Positions 5,655 through 6,215 of a DNA stretch of 6,215 nucleotides are shown here, piece after piece. Positions within the stretch are counted from its first letter, which is position 1; each line of letters begins with the position of its first letter. Origin of the DNA: Thermoleophilaceae bacterium. GTDB lineage: Bacteria > Actinomycetota > Thermoleophilia > Solirubrobacterales > Thermoleophilaceae. The position numbers were made by a program, and so were the translations under genes. The stretch covers positions 1 to 6,215 of the forward strand of contig JACCXP010000320.1 in NCBI GenBank assembly GCA_013696905.1, read 5' to 3'. The notes beneath the pieces were generated by a model, which saw only the letters and a program-made list of their open reading frames with translations, was not told the origin of the DNA and did not search any database.

Positions 5655-5660
5655 GACGCA

Positions 5661-6215
5661 CTAGAGCGGGATGTTGCCGTGCTTTCGCCGGGGCCCCTGC
5701 ACGCGCTTCGACTCCAGCGTCTCGAGCGCGCGGATCAGTCGGGGGCGCGTCTCGCGCGGGGCGATCACGTCGTCGATGTAGCCACGCTCGGCCGCCGCAT
5801 ACGGGTTGGCGAAGCGTGCGCGGTAGTCGTCGATCAGCTCGCGCCGACGCTCCTCCGAGTCCTCCGCGGCGGCGATCTCGCGCCGGTGGATGATCCCCGT
5901 GGCGGCCTCCGGGCCCATCACGGCGACCTCCGCCGAGGGCCAGGCGAAGTTGAAGTCGGCCAGGATGTGCTTCGAGTTCATCACGTCGTAGGCGCCGCCG
6001 TAGGCCTTGCGCGTGATCACGGTGACCTTCGGCACGGTCGCCTCGGTGAACGCGTAGAGGAGCTTCGCGCCGTGGCGGATGATGCCGCCCCACTCCTGGC
6101 TGCGACCCGGCAGGAACCCCGGCACGTCGGTGAACACGACGAGCGGCACGTTGAAGGCGTCGCAGAAGCGCACGAAGCGCGCGCCCTTGACGGAGGCGTC
6201 GATGTCGAGCACGCC
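5661..6215 (-). CDS. Acyl-CoA (propionyl-CoA type) carboxylase carboxyltransferase beta chain (partial, N-terminus off right edge)
   Basis: The visible 184 residues are the C-terminal third of a PccB/AccD5-type carboxyltransferase (full length about 510-550), which moves the carboxyl group from biotin to an acyl-CoA. Hallmarks in order: [10 protein letters not shown] (28-37 of the visible part), [15 protein letters not shown] (41-55), [17 protein letters not shown] (63-79), [14 protein letters not shown], and the terminal KHGNIPL. Gly-Ala of GGAYD forms the second oxyanion hole in Streptomyces PccB, and the following Asp (D422 there, codon at 5985-5987 here) governs acyl specificity: Asp is the propionyl-CoA type, Ile the AccB type. 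Propionyl-CoA preference is therefore the best guess. The [14 protein letters not shown] stretch differs from the more common GPKGAVEII form. Likely partners are the small protein (3527-3757) and the biotin carboxylase (1-1488) on the same strand. It is convergent with the sigma gene, with no terminator between them. Confidence 0.95.
   Translation of the reverse strand, partial: GVLDIDASVKGARFVRFCDAFNVPLVVFTDVPGFLPGRSQEWGGIIRHGAKLLYAFTEATVPKVTVITRKAYGGAYDVMNSKHILADFNFAWPSAEVAVMGPEAATGIIHRREIAAAEDSEERRRELIDDYRARFANPYAAAERGYIDDVIAPRETRPRLIRALETLESKRVQGPRRKHGNIPL

Noticed and set aside
1..6215. CRISPR array, tRNA/rRNA, insertion sequence or phage attachment site
   Set aside because: No regularly spaced repeats, no tRNA-like clover-leaf sequence, no transposase or integrase motifs and no terminal inverted repeats were seen.

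Overview
The window is very GC-rich, with G or C at most third codon positions, GTG as well as ATG starts, actinobacterial-type acyl-CoA carboxylase subunits and a SigB/SigF-type sigma factor. This points to a high-GC actinobacterium, plausibly a Thermoleophilia/Solirubrobacterales-like lineage. The placement is inferred from gene content and protein style; no rRNA or other phylogenetic marker is present.

Layout. Minus strand, left edge to 1488: biotin carboxylase part of an AccA3-type acyl-CoA carboxylase alpha chain, with its C-terminal biotin carrier domain off the left edge. Plus strand, 1555-3636: a secreted S33/TAP-like alpha/beta hydrolase with an unusual C-terminal extension of about 210 residues. 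Minus strand, 3527-3757: a 76-residue protein that overlaps the hydrolase tail in antisense and may be a small carboxylase (epsilon-like) subunit. Plus strand, 3794-4765: an ornithine cyclodeaminase/mu-crystallin family enzyme. Plus strand, 4857-5654: a SigB/SigF/SigG-type sigma factor. Minus strand, 5661 to right edge: C-terminal third of a propionyl/acyl-CoA carboxylase carboxyltransferase (PccB/AccD5 type).

The minus-strand genes read, in transcription order, carboxyltransferase, small subunit, biotin carboxylase. These could be the parts of one acyl-CoA carboxylase making methylmalonyl-CoA or malonyl-CoA. They are not a simple operon, because three plus-strand genes lie between them. The order, and the presence of a sigF-like gene, recall the mycobacterial accD5-accE5-...-accA3/sigF neighbourhood.

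Four of the genes have a TANNNT-like or near-TANNNT hexamer placed so that transcription would begin 0-3 bases before the start codon, so leaderless or near-leaderless mRNAs are likely. The sigma factor is the exception, with a clear AAGGAG ribosome binding site. There is no stretch over 300 bases without a gene. No RNA gene, mobile element or CRISPR array was seen. Nothing here is convincingly a new defence or biosynthetic system; the most interesting points are the split carboxylase locus, the small subunit candidate, the hydrolase extension and the compact divergent promoters.
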